DNA of 64,000 bases, taken from Actinoplanes derwentensis (GTDB lineage: Bacteria > Actinomycetota > Actinomycetes > Mycobacteriales > Micromonosporaceae). Shown here piece by piece: positions 1 through 8,360 of this stretch (position 1 is the first letter of the stretch; every line of letters begins with the position of its first letter). The stretch spans positions 3,286,001 to 3,350,000 of the forward strand of contig NZ_LT629758.1 of assembly GCF_900104725.1 (NCBI RefSeq), written 5' to 3'. Position numbers and translations under genes: made by a program. A model generated the notes under the pieces. The model was not told where the DNA came from. It saw nothing but the letters and a program-made list of their open reading frames with translations, and did not search any database.

Positions 1-209
1 TCCTCTGCCACCTCACGGAGATCGACGAGGAGATCCGGACCGTCGAGGCAATCACCGGGTTCAGCTGGGGATTCGGCATCGCGGGCGGTGCGGCGACCGT
101 CGAGCCCGCGCGCGCCCTTCAGCCCGCCGACTGGAACGGGCATCGGAAACTGCTCCACGCGCAGCACCCCGGCTGGCGGTTCCGCGACGGATTCCCGGCC
201 CGCCCCTGA
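1..209 (+). CDS. C-terminal end of an unidentified protein (partial)
   Basis: The window opens inside a reading frame: the third frame is open from base 3 to a TGA at 207-209, giving 68 residues. The end contains an acidic segment (EIDEEIRTVE) followed by a Gly/Ala-rich stretch and an Arg/Pro-rich tail. The start lies outside the window. I do not recognise the family. A GC-rich hairpin follows 9 bases after the stop, which supports this being a true gene end converging on the Spo0M gene. Confidence 0.55.
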   Translation, partial: LCHLTEIDEEIRTVEAITGFSWGFGIAGGAATVEPARALQPADWNGHRKLLHAQHPGWRFRDGFPARP

Positions 210-217
210 CAGCACTG

Positions 218-240
218 GGGGCGGGCAGCCCGCCCGCCCC
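218..240. terminator. GC-rich hairpin between convergent genes
   Basis: GGGGCGGGC at 218-226 pairs with GCCCGCCCC at 232-240, a 9-bp perfect stem with a 5-base loop. It sits between two genes that run toward each other (stops at 209 and 269), the expected place for a bidirectional terminator. There is no T-run, as is usual in high-GC actinomycetes. Confidence 0.6.
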
Positions 241-268
241 GAGGCGTCACGCCATCACCAGCATGAGG

Positions 269-1261
269 TCAGTCCTCGCCCTCGTCGTCTTCGAAGACCT
301 CGTCCATGATCTCGCCGGCCACGTAACCGGCGGCCAGACCGCCGACCACGCCCATCGCGACGCCGCCCATGCCCGAACCGCCGCCGTGCCCGTGACCGTG
401 GCCGTGGCTCTGCTGGTAGTGACCGTGGTGGCTGTAGGCGGGCTGCCCGTAACCCAGGCCGTGACCAGGGGCCTGCGGGGCGCTCTGCCGGTGCTCGACC
501 GCCTGCCGGACCCAGCCGTCGACGACCGATGTCCAGTCGGTGGTCTCGGCGTCGTTGTGGGACACCGTGTAACGGCCGAAGTTGTCGTGGCCGCCGCTGA
601 ACAGGCCGCCGCGCTTGTCGAACTCCAGGATCACGTCGACCTGCCGCGGGCTGGTCACGAAGGTCAGCTCGACCTCGTTGATCACGTGCGCGTACTGCTG
701 GGCCGGGAAGAACTCGATCTCCTGGTAGAACGGCAGGGCCTGGTGGACGCCGGCGATCTGCCCGTACTCCAGGTCGGCTGACTTGAAGACGAAACCGATC
801 TGGGCGAACGCGTCCAGGATCTTCTGCTGCACGGGCAGCGGGTGGATCTGGATCGGGTCGAGGTCGCCCTTGTCCAGCGCGCGGGCGATCGACACCTCGG
901 TGCGCACGCCCATCACCATGCCGCGCAGGGGCTGCCCGTACACCGCGGTGATCGGCGTCTCCCACGGCAGGATCAGCTGGAACGGCAGCGACAGGTGCTG
1001 CCCGGAGCCCAGTCGCATCGGCCCGCTCACGGTCAGCCGGTGGAACTCGCCGACCGCCTGCTGGTCGCCGCCGCCGTGCTCGACCTCCATCCGGGTGACC
1101 AGGCCGAGGGTGATGTGCTCGATGGCGGCGTCGCTGCTGCCGCCGACGAGGTTGACCTGCCCGGTGACCGATGCGCCCGGTTGCGCGCCGGGTTGGGACA
1201 GCACCGTGTCGACACTCGGGCCACCCACCCCGAAGGCACCCAGCATCTTCTTGAAAACCAC
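269..1261 (-). CDS. Spo0M-like sporulation-control protein
   Basis: A 330-residue protein of the Spo0M family, arrestin-like two-lobed proteins that influence sporulation control and cell-division morphology in Bacillus; the role in actinomycetes is less clear. The N-terminus (MVFKKMLGAFGVGGPSVDTV) is the family signature. The chosen GTG start at 1261 has GGAG five bases upstream; a longer reading frame from 1291 lacks this. The last 80 or so residues are a His/Gly-rich low-complexity stretch (HGHGHGHGG) followed by a Gly-rich hydrophobic segment (GVAMGVVGGLAAGYVAGEI) and an acidic end, a tail not seen in the short Bacillus form. The tail could bind metal or contact a membrane, which is inference. 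Confidence 0.85.
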   Translation of the reverse strand: MVFKKMLGAFGVGGPSVDTVLSQPGAQPGASVTGQVNLVGGSSDAAIEHITLGLVTRMEVEHGGGDQQAVGEFHRLTVSGPMRLGSGQHLSLPFQLILPWETPITAVYGQPLRGMVMGVRTEVSIARALDKGDLDPIQIHPLPVQQKILDAFAQIGFVFKSADLEYGQIAGVHQALPFYQEIEFFPAQQYAHVINEVELTFVTSPRQVDVILEFDKRGGLFSGGHDNFGRYTVSHNDAETTDWTSVVDGWVRQAVEHRQSAPQAPGHGLGYGQPAYSHHGHYQQSHGHGHGHGGGSGMGGVAMGVVGGLAAGYVAGEIMDEVFEDDEGED

Positions 1262-1352
1262 GTGATCTCCGATCAAAGCCCCAAACCACAATTAACGGTA
1301 CGGAAATTAACCGACCGTCCTGAGTGGTCGCTGAAAGTTCTGCCAGGGCCGA

Positions 1353-2654
1353 TCAGTCGCCCTTTGACGAAGCCACGCGCACCCGGACGCGGGTGATGGC
1401 CCGGCCGGTGATCTCGACGACCTCGGCGGTGTGCCCGTCGACGCGGACGCTCTCGCCGGTGGTGGTGGGGATGTGGCCGAGGTGGGCCAGGACCAGGCCG
1501 GCGACCGTGGTGTAGTCGCCCGCGTCCAGTTCCTCGGCTTCGATCTCGACGCCGATGTCCGGCAGGTCGTGGATCGGGAAGGTGCCGGGCAGCAGCATCG
1601 CGCCGTCCTCCTCGCGGACCACCGACTGCACGTCCCGGTCGGTCTCGTCGTAGATCTCGCCGACCACCTCCTCGACCAGGTCCTCCATCGTCACGATGCC
1701 GTCGATGGCACCGCGCTCGTCGACGACCATCGCGAACTGCTGGCGCTGCACCCGCAGTTGCCGCAGCGCGTCGGACACCTTGAGCGTCTCCGGCAGGAAC
1801 AGCGGCGTGAACATGTGGTCGCGGACCACGCCACCGGCGGTCACCAGGTCCCGCAGGTGCACCACGCCCAACACGTCGTCCAGTCCCATCGGGCCGGTCA
1901 CCGGAGCCCGCGAGTGACCGCCCTTGACCAGCCGGGCCAGACCTTCCGCAGCGGGGAGGCCGGCGGGGAGAACGAGCACGTCACGGCGGGGTACCAGGAT
2001 CTCGCGCAGGATCCGGTCGGCGATCTCGAAGGCGCCAGAGATGATCTCCCGTTGCTCGGCGGTGAAGTCCTGCTGGTTGGCGACCATGTCGCGGATCTCC
2101 TCGGTGGAGACCTCCTCCCGGCCCGCGTTCGGGTCGCCGCCGGCCAGCCGGACCACCCCGTCGGTGGACTTGCCCAGCAGCCAGATCACCGGCCGGGACA
2201 TGGTGGCCAGCACGTCCAGTGGACGGGCCACCAGCATCGCCCAGCCCTCGGCGCGCTGCATGGCGATCCGTTTCGGGGCCAGTTCGCCGACGACGAGTGT
2301 GAAGAACGTCAGGACCAGCGTGATCAGGAAGATCGACACCGGTTCGGCGGCGCTGCCGAGGAAGCCGAGCGGCTCGACCAGCGGTGCCGCGAGAGCGACC
2401 GCTGCGGCGGCCGAGGCGAGGAATCCCGCCAGGGTGATACCGATCTGAATGGTGGCCAGGAACCGGTTCGGGTCCCGCGCCAACTTGGCCAGGGTCCTAC
2501 CGGTGCGGGATTGCCGCTCCAGACGCTGCAACTGGCTCTCCCGCAGTGAGATGAGCGCCATCTCACTGCCCGAGAACGCCGCGTTGAGCAGCACCAGCAC
2601 CACTACCAGGACAACTTGCCAGCCATATCCGCCCACGGCGGACATCAACTCCAT
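1353..2654 (-). CDS. CNNM/CorC-HlyC family membrane protein with CBS domains
   Basis: A 433-residue protein of the hemolysin C/CorC/CNNM type, a family linked to divalent-cation (Mg/Co) efflux and homeostasis. Domains in order: an N-terminal DUF21 (CNNM) membrane domain (about 10-185) with hydrophobic spans near 11-31, 68-92, 103-128 and 135-160, including the conserved VGELAPKRIAMQRAE; a pair of CBS domains (about 205-340, with VPRRDVLVLP and GIVTMEDLVEEVVGEI); and a CorC/HlyC C-terminal domain (about 350-430). Length and order match the family. It stands alone and is divergent from the two-component system at 2904. The exact ion is not readable from sequence. Confidence 0.9.
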   Translation of the reverse strand: MELMSAVGGYGWQVVLVVVLVLLNAAFSGSEMALISLRESQLQRLERQSRTGRTLAKLARDPNRFLATIQIGITLAGFLASAAAAVALAAPLVEPLGFLGSAAEPVSIFLITLVLTFFTLVVGELAPKRIAMQRAEGWAMLVARPLDVLATMSRPVIWLLGKSTDGVVRLAGGDPNAGREEVSTEEIRDMVANQQDFTAEQREIISGAFEIADRILREILVPRRDVLVLPAGLPAAEGLARLVKGGHSRAPVTGPMGLDDVLGVVHLRDLVTAGGVVRDHMFTPLFLPETLKVSDALRQLRVQRQQFAMVVDERGAIDGIVTMEDLVEEVVGEIYDETDRDVQSVVREEDGAMLLPGTFPIHDLPDIGVEIEAEELDAGDYTTVAGLVLAHLGHIPTTTGESVRVDGHTAEVVEITGRAITRVRVRVASSKGD

Positions 2655-2903
2655 TCATTACTCGAAGCAATTTGGTCCCGGAACTGTATCCGAACGCTTT
2701 TGAACCGGCGACCTTTGTATTCGTACACAATGATTCCGCCGTTGATCTCCTGGCTTTTTCCTGGCGATTTCCTGGCCTGGCCCTGGCACAGAACTCGCCG
2801 TTTTCGAAGCCGACTCTCAGCGAGTGACGTGCGGCTCGTCGCCGTCTCGCCGGAGGGCTCCGGCTCCTATAGTCGTCAGCGGGCAGGCGGCGAAGGGATG
2901 AGG

Positions 2904-3587
2904 ATGCAGGTGCTTCTGGTCGAGGACGACGACTCGATCGCGGTGCCGTTGGTGGAGGGCCTGGCGCGCTACGGCATCGTCGCACGTCACGTCGGCACCG
3001 GCGCCGAGGCGCTGGCCGCCCCACCGGTCGACCTGGTGTTGCTCGACCTCGGGCTGCCCGACATCGACGGCGTCGACGTGTGCTGGGAGCTCAACCGGAC
3101 CCGCAACGTGCCGGTGATCATGCTCACCTCGCGGCGCGGGGAGGCCGAGCTGGTCCGCGGGCTGGAGGGCGGCGCCGACGACTACCTGGCGAAACCGTTC
3201 AGTCTGCGGGAGCTGGTGGCCCGGATCCGGGCCGTCGACCGGCGTTCCCGGGCGGCGGCGGTCCAGCGCGCCCCGGTGGGGGTGGCGGCCGAGCCCGACG
3301 TCCGCACCATCGGCGGCCTGGTCATCGACCGCACCACCCGCGAGGTCAGCGTCGGCGGGACCCCGGTGCCGCTGGCCCCTAAGGAGTACGACCTGCTGGC
3401 CATGCTCGCCGCCCGGCCCGGCGCGGTGGTGCTGCGGCAGCGACTGCTCGAGCAGGTGTGGGCGACCGCCGAGGGCCGCGGCAAGACGCTCGACTTCCAC
3501 ATCGCGGCGTTGCGGAAGAAGCTGGGCGATCCGGCCTGGATCGAGACCCGCCGCGGAGTGGGTTTCCGGCTGGTCGCGCTCGGCTGA
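2904..3587 (+). CDS. OmpR/PhoB-type response regulator
   Basis: A 227-residue DNA-binding response regulator. The receiver domain has the acidic pocket (Glu7, Asp8, Asp9), phospho-acceptor Asp48 (VLLDLG), Thr75 and Lys97 (AKPFS). The C-terminal winged helix (about 130-225) has the typical KEYDLLAML and RGVGFRLV. I chose the ATG at 2904 because the protein then starts MQVLLVEDD and AAGGG lies 6-8 bases upstream; an in-frame ATG at 2898 is possible. It ends 3 bases before the kinase gene, so the pair is co-transcribed. About 250 bases of non-coding sequence upstream separate it from the divergent CNNM gene and probably hold both promoters. Confidence 0.92.
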   Translation: MQVLLVEDDDSIAVPLVEGLARYGIVARHVGTGAEALAAPPVDLVLLDLGLPDIDGVDVCWELNRTRNVPVIMLTSRRGEAELVRGLEGGADDYLAKPFSLRELVARIRAVDRRSRAAAVQRAPVGVAAEPDVRTIGGLVIDRTTREVSVGGTPVPLAPKEYDLLAMLAARPGAVVLRQRLLEQVWATAEGRGKTLDFHIAALRKKLGDPAWIETRRGVGFRLVALG

Positions 3588-3590
3588 CAG

Positions 3591-4874
3591 ATGATCCGTC
3601 GCCTGCTCCTCAGCCACCTCAGCCTGGTGCTGATGGTCCTGGCCGCGCTCGCGGTCCCGCTCGGTTACCTCTTCCAGAGCAGCGAACAGCAGCAGGCACT
3701 CCGGCAGCTGGAGCGTGAGGCCGAGGTGCTGGCCGCCTACATCGACGCGGAACTGGACGAGGCCGACGCGGACGGCGCCGAGCAGATCGCGCACGCGTCG
3801 GCCGAGCGGTGGCGCGGCCAGGTCGAACTGTTCGACGACACCGGCCGCAGTGTCTTCAGCACGGCCGCGCCCGCAGCCGGGGTCTCACTGATGTCCGCGC
3901 AGGTTCCGGTCAACCCCGGCAAACCCTCCCTGGGTACGGTACGGGTGAGCGTCCCCTCCAGCACTCTCCTCGACCAGGTCCAGCAGTTCTGGGCGCTGCT
4001 CGCTGGTGCGTCGGTGGTGGTGCTGGCGGTGAGTGTGGCCGTCGCGTACGCGCTGGCCGCCTGGATCAGCAAACCGGTGCGCCTGCTCGAACACGCCACC
4101 CGGCAACTCGCCGACGACACCGGCCCGGCCGTCGTCCCCGGTGCGGCCGGGCCACCGGAGCTGCGCCGGCTCGCGGCGACGTTCAACCGGACCGCGGCCC
4201 GTCTGCACAGCGTCCTGGAGGCTCGCGGTTCCTTCGTGGAACACGCATCACACCAGCTCAAGAGCCCGCTCGCCGCGTTACGGCTGCGCCTGGAGAACCT
4301 GGAACCCGACGTCGCCCCGGCCGGAGCCGCCAACCTGGAAGCGGCTCTCGGCGAGACCGAGCGTCTCGACAAACTCGTCAACACGCTGCTCGACCTGACT
4401 CTGATCGAACGCCGTGAGGAGACCCCGGAGCCGGTCGACCTGGCCGCCGAGGCCGTCGAGCGCGCCGAGATCTGGCAGCCCCTGGCGGCGGAGCGGGGCG
4501 TGACCGTGCTGGCGCGTACCGCCGATCCGGTCTGGGTCTCGGTGGTCTCCGGCAGTGTCGAGCAGATCCTCGACAACCTGATCTCCAACGCCCTCAACGT
4601 GGCCCCGCCCGGCAGCGAGATCACCCTGACCGCTCTAGCCACCGGCGACCGAATCGAACTGCACGTCGTCGACGCCGGCCCCGGCCTGCCACCCGGCCAG
4701 CGCGAACAGGCCCTCGAACCGTTCTGGCGGGCCCCCGGCGCACCGAAGGGCGGCAGCGGCCTGGGCTTGGCCCTGGTCCGCAAACTGGCCGAAGCCGACG
4801 GCGGCACAGTGCGGCTGGACCCGGCCACCCCGACCGGCATCGACGCGGTCGTCACCCTGCCCCCGCCGCCTTAG
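3591..4874 (+). CDS. Sensor histidine kinase (HisKA), partner of the upstream regulator
   Basis: A 427-residue membrane kinase. A first hydrophobic span (5-28) and a second (137-158) bracket an extracytoplasmic sensor region of about 105 residues; a HAMP-like segment follows (WISKPVRLLEHATRQL). The H-box is EHASHQLKSPLAAL with phospho-His221; the ATPase domain shows an N-box (EQILDNLISNALN), DAGPGL and GSGLGLAL. The gene starts 3 bases after the response regulator stop. Its end overlaps the convergent PLP enzyme gene by four bases. The signal sensed is unknown. Confidence 0.92.
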   Translation: MIRRLLLSHLSLVLMVLAALAVPLGYLFQSSEQQQALRQLEREAEVLAAYIDAELDEADADGAEQIAHASAERWRGQVELFDDTGRSVFSTAAPAAGVSLMSAQVPVNPGKPSLGTVRVSVPSSTLLDQVQQFWALLAGASVVVLAVSVAVAYALAAWISKPVRLLEHATRQLADDTGPAVVPGAAGPPELRRLAATFNRTAARLHSVLEARGSFVEHASHQLKSPLAALRLRLENLEPDVAPAGAANLEAALGETERLDKLVNTLLDLTLIERREETPEPVDLAAEAVERAEIWQPLAAERGVTVLARTADPVWVSVVSGSVEQILDNLISNALNVAPPGSEITLTALATGDRIELHVVDAGPGLPPGQREQALEPFWRAPGAPKGGSGLGLALVRKLAEADGGTVRLDPATPTGIDAVVTLPPPP

Positions 4875-5920
4875 GTGTTCGCCCCGCGAGCGGTCACCGG
4901 CCAGCGGTCGACCACCTCGCCGCCGTCGACCACGATCAGTTCGTCGGCCAGGTTGACCGTGGCGCACACGTGGTTCGGGACGACCGCGAGACGAACGCCC
5001 AGTTTCGGCACGACATGGCCCGCCGGCAGCACCACCGTGGCGTGATGTTCGGACAGGGCGGTGATCCGGGCGTCCGGGTAAGCCGGCAGGCGGCCGCCGC
5101 CGGTCGCCCACGCCTGCTGGTCTGCGCCGAGGACCTTGCTGCCCGCGTCCAGGATGAACCGCTGCCCGGAACGGCTCACCACGGTCGCCGTCACGGTCAG
5201 CGCCACCTGCTCCCAGCCGCACGTGCCCAGCTCCACCTGCTGGGCGTCGCCGAAGACGTAGACACCGGGGCGGATCTCGGTCAGCGTGTCACCGGACAGC
5301 GCGGCCGTCGGGGTCGAACCGCCGCTGCGCACCGACGCGTCCAGGCCCCGGGCGGTGAGGGTCGCCGCGGCCTCGGACAGCGCTGCCGACTCCGCGTCCA
5401 CGGCCGGGCGTTGACGGTCCGGACCGTAGGAGTGCCCGGGGAACGTGAAGACACCCCGTACCAGCGATCCGGCCTTGTCCGCGGCGACCGCGACCGCACC
5501 GGCCTGGGCCGGGAGCACCCCGCTGCGGTGATGTCCGCTGTCCACTTCGACCAGCACCTCCAGGCCCGGCACCGCCCGGCCCAGCGCTTCCGCGCTCTCC
5601 GCCGAGTCCACCCCGACCCGCACCCCGGCCTGCTCGGTCAGTGCGCGCAGCCGGGCGGCCCGCTCGGGCGACGGCCAGATCGGGTAGGCGATGAAGAGGT
5701 CAGTCACCCCGCCGGCGGCGAAGATCTCCGCCTCGCTAACGGTCGCGACGGTCAAGCCCACCGCGCCCAGCGCGAGTTGGCGGCGGGCGATCTCCGGGGA
5801 CTTGTGGGTCTTGGCGTGCGGGCGCAGTGCGAGACCACGGGCGGTGGCGTGGTCCGCCATGGCCCGCAGGTTGGCGTCGAGCACGGTGACGTCGACGGTC
5901 ACGAAGGGCGTTGACAACAA
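4871..5920 (-). CDS. D-serine dehydratase/D-threonine aldolase-like PLP enzyme
   Basis: A 349-residue protein of the fold-type III (alanine-racemase-fold) metal-activated D-amino-acid enzymes, which act on D-threonine, D-serine or related beta-hydroxy D-amino acids. The PLP lysine is in RPHAKTHK (Lys37 with the chosen start). The C-terminal PNHVC (His317, Cys319) is the metal-binding signature of D-threonine aldolase and eukaryotic-type D-serine dehydratase, absent from true alanine racemases. I chose the TTG at 5920 because GGAG lies six bases upstream and the protein then begins MLSTPFVTVDV, like relatives; the frame is open to 5977. Substrate choice cannot be read from sequence. Confidence 0.85.
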   Translation of the reverse strand: MLSTPFVTVDVTVLDANLRAMADHATARGLALRPHAKTHKSPEIARRQLALGAVGLTVATVSEAEIFAAGGVTDLFIAYPIWPSPERAARLRALTEQAGVRVGVDSAESAEALGRAVPGLEVLVEVDSGHHRSGVLPAQAGAVAVAADKAGSLVRGVFTFPGHSYGPDRQRPAVDAESAALSEAAATLTARGLDASVRSGGSTPTAALSGDTLTEIRPGVYVFGDAQQVELGTCGWEQVALTVTATVVSRSGQRFILDAGSKVLGADQQAWATGGGRLPAYPDARITALSEHHATVVLPAGHVVPKLGVRLAVVPNHVCATVNLADELIVVDGGEVVDRWPVTARGANT

Positions 5921-6004
5921 GAAGAGCTCCCGATCGTCGTACGGGTTCAGCCGACCCCTCAGCCTGCCGCATCGCACCTCACGTCTTGAACGGGAGTAGC
6001 GTGA

Positions 6005-6488
6005 ATGTCAGAGCCGGTGCACATGGCTGACAGCGGCACCGAACCGGCTGTCCGGGGGCAGCGGGCGCAACAGACCCTGCTCGACGCCGAGGTCCGGGCC
6101 AGTCGCCGGGAGATCCCGGGCTACTTCCGGCAGCGTCCGCACGCCGACGCCGCGACCCTGACCGAAGAGGACTTCCTGGCCCTGGCCGACCGGGACGTGG
6201 TGCTGTCCGCCGTGGTGATCGCCGCACGGCGTGTCGCCGACGCCTGCTGTCTGCAGGTTCCCGGTCCCAGGCCGCCACCGCGCCGGGACCGGGACACACC
6301 CTCGTCATCGACCTGCGGGAACTGGATTTCCTCGCCGTCTCCGGTGCCTGGGCGCTGCTCGACGTCACCGCGCTGTGCCGGCCCGGGGTGTGGAGTGCCG
6401 TCTGGTGGCCGGGCTCCAGCACGAGGCTAGCGCGGTGCTCGGCCGGCTCGATGTCGCGCCGCCGCTGTGGTGGAGCCAGGAAGAGTGA
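6005..6488 (+). pseudogene. Decayed STAS-domain protein (two frameshifts)
   Basis: The ATG at 6005 (GGGAG about 9 bases upstream) opens a frame that looks coding up to about 6245 (AALTEEDFLALADRD-like segment and VVIAARRVADA). The similarity then jumps frame: bases 6301-6390 encode LVIDLRELDFLAVSGAWALL, a clear STAS beta-alpha core, and after about 6390 a third frame encodes VECRLVAGLQHEASAVLGRL and ends at the TGA 6486-6488. Each frame alone becomes Arg/Pro-rich nonsense outside its segment. The best reading is an anti-sigma-antagonist-like STAS gene broken by two frameshifts, either real decay or sequencing errors. Confidence 0.6.
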
Positions 6489-6549
6489 CGGTGCGCCGGG
6501 CGGGCACCCGCCAGGACCGTTGACGGTGCGCCGGGCGGGCGCCCGCCAG
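6486..6549. repeat. Two near-identical 29-bp units, period 35
   Basis: The unit starting TGACGGTGCGCCGGGCGGGC occurs at 6486-6514 and again at 6521-6549 with one mismatch (A/G). The second copy contains the 14-bp perfect palindrome GGCGGGCGCCCGCC at 6534-6547, and a further GC-rich arm follows. It lies between the decayed STAS gene and the convergent snapalysin gene and may act as a terminator. Confidence 0.6.
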
Positions 6550-6568
6550 TGCCCGCCCGGCGGGTCGG

Positions 6569-7099
6569 TCAGCCGGCCCAGACGTAGGACCGGGCGGTCA
6601 CTGCCGTCAGCGACGCGAAGTTGCTGTTCACGGTGGCCAGTTCGCGCGCGCTCGGGTAGGCGTTGGTGCAGCTCACCGGGGCGCTGCTGCCGGACATCAG
6701 GTCGCTGCAGAGGCCGGTCCGGTTGTCCGGGAGGCCGAGCAGGTGGCCGAGTTCGTGGGCGGCGATCCGCGGCGGGTGGTAGCCCTGGTTGACGGCCTGC
6801 CGGCCCATGTACCAGTAGCCGTTGCCGAGTGACTGGGTGTAGGCGCGGGGCCAGCCGTTGTCGGCGTACACCCGGATGTTGGGGGTGCGCCCGGAGGGCA
6901 CCGGTTCCAGGCGCACGTTTGTCGCCCGGCTGTTCCAGATCGCCGCGCCCTGGTCGGCGACGGCCTTGAACTCCTGAGCCTGGCTGGTGTCGTAGTAGAG
7001 GACTCGCGGTGCCGCGGCGGCCGGGGCGGCGGTGGCCACCTGGACGCCGCCGAGCGTGAGCACAGCGAGGACGGCCGCCGCGATTCTGCGGATCAGCAT
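6569..7099 (-). CDS. Snapalysin-type secreted zinc metalloprotease (M7)
   Basis: A 176-residue secreted neutral protease of the snapalysin family, small Streptomyces-type enzymes that hydrolyse proteins such as casein outside the cell. An N-terminal signal peptide (MLIRRIAAAVLAVLTLGGVQ, ending near APAAAAP) is followed directly by the catalytic domain with HELGHLLGLPDNRTG, the HExxHxxGxxD zinc site, then the LCSDLMSG turn typical of the family. The ATG at 7099 has GGGAGG four to nine bases upstream; the frame stays open to 7306 but without coding character. Snapalysins often have a divergent LysR regulator; here the divergent neighbour is a decayed esterase instead. Confidence 0.92.
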   Translation of the reverse strand: MLIRRIAAAVLAVLTLGGVQVATAAPAAAAPRVLYYDTSQAQEFKAVADQGAAIWNSRATNVRLEPVPSGRTPNIRVYADNGWPRAYTQSLGNGYWYMGRQAVNQGYHPPRIAAHELGHLLGLPDNRTGLCSDLMSGSSAPVSCTNAYPSARELATVNSNFASLTAVTARSYVWAG

Positions 7100-7259
7100 G
7101 GTTCCTCCCGGGGAACGGGGGTACGGATAACCTCCTTTGTATCGATGTACATAGATGGATGCGGCATATCGGTTCCGCCCTCTTCCGAACGTGATGACGC
7201 CTGAAACTTCTACCTGATGGCGTAACTTCCGGAGCCACCCCTTCCCCGAGGAGTCCCCG

Positions 7260-7793
7260 GTGACCAGAAAACGCATCCTCCTGGCCGCGCTGATCGTCCC
7301 CACCACCGCCTACGCCGAAGTCGATGATGGGCTGGGCCTCGGGCGTCAGCCGGATCATCGACGTCGTCGAAAAGTCCGGCACCGCGATCCTGAAAGCCAG
7401 CTCGCTCGGTGTCACCGGCTGCTCCCGCTACGGCAAAAAGACACTCGGCGCCGGGCCGAACATCACCTACTGGTCCGACGTCAACGACCGCACCTACTAC
7501 GCCTCCCGCAGCGAGTGGCGCACCCCGATCCCCTTTCCCCCTCGACACCGGCCGGCTGCACCGCGACCGCTACAACAGGTCAGTGCCGGTCACCGGCTCC
7601 ACAAGCTGGACGGTGACCATCGCGATCACCACACCCCAGCAGTCACCATCACGTGGAGCGCCACCGTCACCACCAGCGGCTCCACCCTGACGGTCCGCCC
7701 CAACGGCAGCGGCAACACGTTCGGGTTCAACACCATGACAACGGCAACAGCACCGCCCGCCCTCAAATCACCTCCTGCACCACGACCTGAGCC
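7260..7793 (+). pseudogene. Remnant of a secreted CE15 glucuronoyl esterase with a C-terminal binding module
   Basis: A GTG at 7260 with GAGGAG upstream opens a signal-peptide-like start (MTRKRILLAALIVPTTAYA). The frame then shifts, and bases 7324-7440 encode SRIIDVVEKSG and GVTGCSRYGK, which resembles the nucleophile-serine region of CE15 glucuronoyl esterases (GVTGCSRxGKGA). Later pieces in different frames give a Cys-initiated GCTATATT near 7555, SWTVTIAITTPQ, and TSGSTLTVRPNGSGNTFGFN, ending with TSCTTT if one more shift is allowed, like a disulfide-closed carbohydrate-binding module. Most of the esterase domain is missing. Family naming is from motif memory only. Confidence 0.5.
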
Positions 7794-7834
7794 CTCCGAT
7801 TCAAGACCAGACCCGGGTTCGTACGATCGGCGGC

Positions 7835-8353
7835 ATGACGTTCACGATCACCCGCAGTGCACTGATCATCGTGGACCTCATGCCGCGGCTCGTGGCCCAG
7901 AATTTCGGTCCGCACCGAGGCGTGGACGTGGTCGCCCGGGCCACCCGCCTGGCGGCCGCGTGGCGCCAGGCATGCGGAACAGTGGTGCTGGTGCGGGTGG
8001 ACCGGCCCGGTGTCGCCGAACAGCCGCCCGGCAGCGACTTCGTGCCGGAACTCCAGCCGCAGCCGGGCGACGTGGTCGTGGTGAAACGCACGATCGGAGC
8101 CTTCTACGGGACCGGCCTGGCCGACCGGTTGCACGAGCGCGCCGTCGACACCGTGGTCCTGGCAGGCCTGGCCACCACCATGGGCGTCGAATCCACCGCA
8201 CGGGCGGCAGCCGACCACGGTTTCCAGGTGCTGTTCGCCGCCGACGCGATGAGTGGCCTCACCGCGACCGAACACGATCACGCTTTGACCGTGGTTCTCC
8301 CCCGCTTCGGCGAGGTCCTGACCACCGACGCCCTGCTGTCCCGGATGCCCTGA
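7835..8353 (+). CDS. Isochorismatase-like hydrolase lacking the usual cysteine
   Basis: A 172-residue protein with the isochorismatase/cysteine-hydrolase fold. The triad Asp14 (ALIIVDLM) and Lys84 (VVKRTIGAF) are present, but the position that carries the nucleophilic Cys in nicotinamidases and carbamoylases is Gly117 (GLATTMGVESTARAA). Isochorismatases proper and a GVEST-type subgroup also lack this Cys, so the protein may be a lyase-like or non-hydrolytic member. The start ATG follows a 40-base leader after the esterase remnant. It converges on the minus-strand gene ending at 8361/8445. Confidence 0.8.
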   Translation: MTFTITRSALIIVDLMPRLVAQNFGPHRGVDVVARATRLAAAWRQACGTVVLVRVDRPGVAEQPPGSDFVPELQPQPGDVVVVKRTIGAFYGTGLADRLHERAVDTVVLAGLATTMGVESTARAAADHGFQVLFAADAMSGLTATEHDHALTVVLPRFGEVLTTDALLSRMP

Positions 8354-8360
8354 CCGATGG

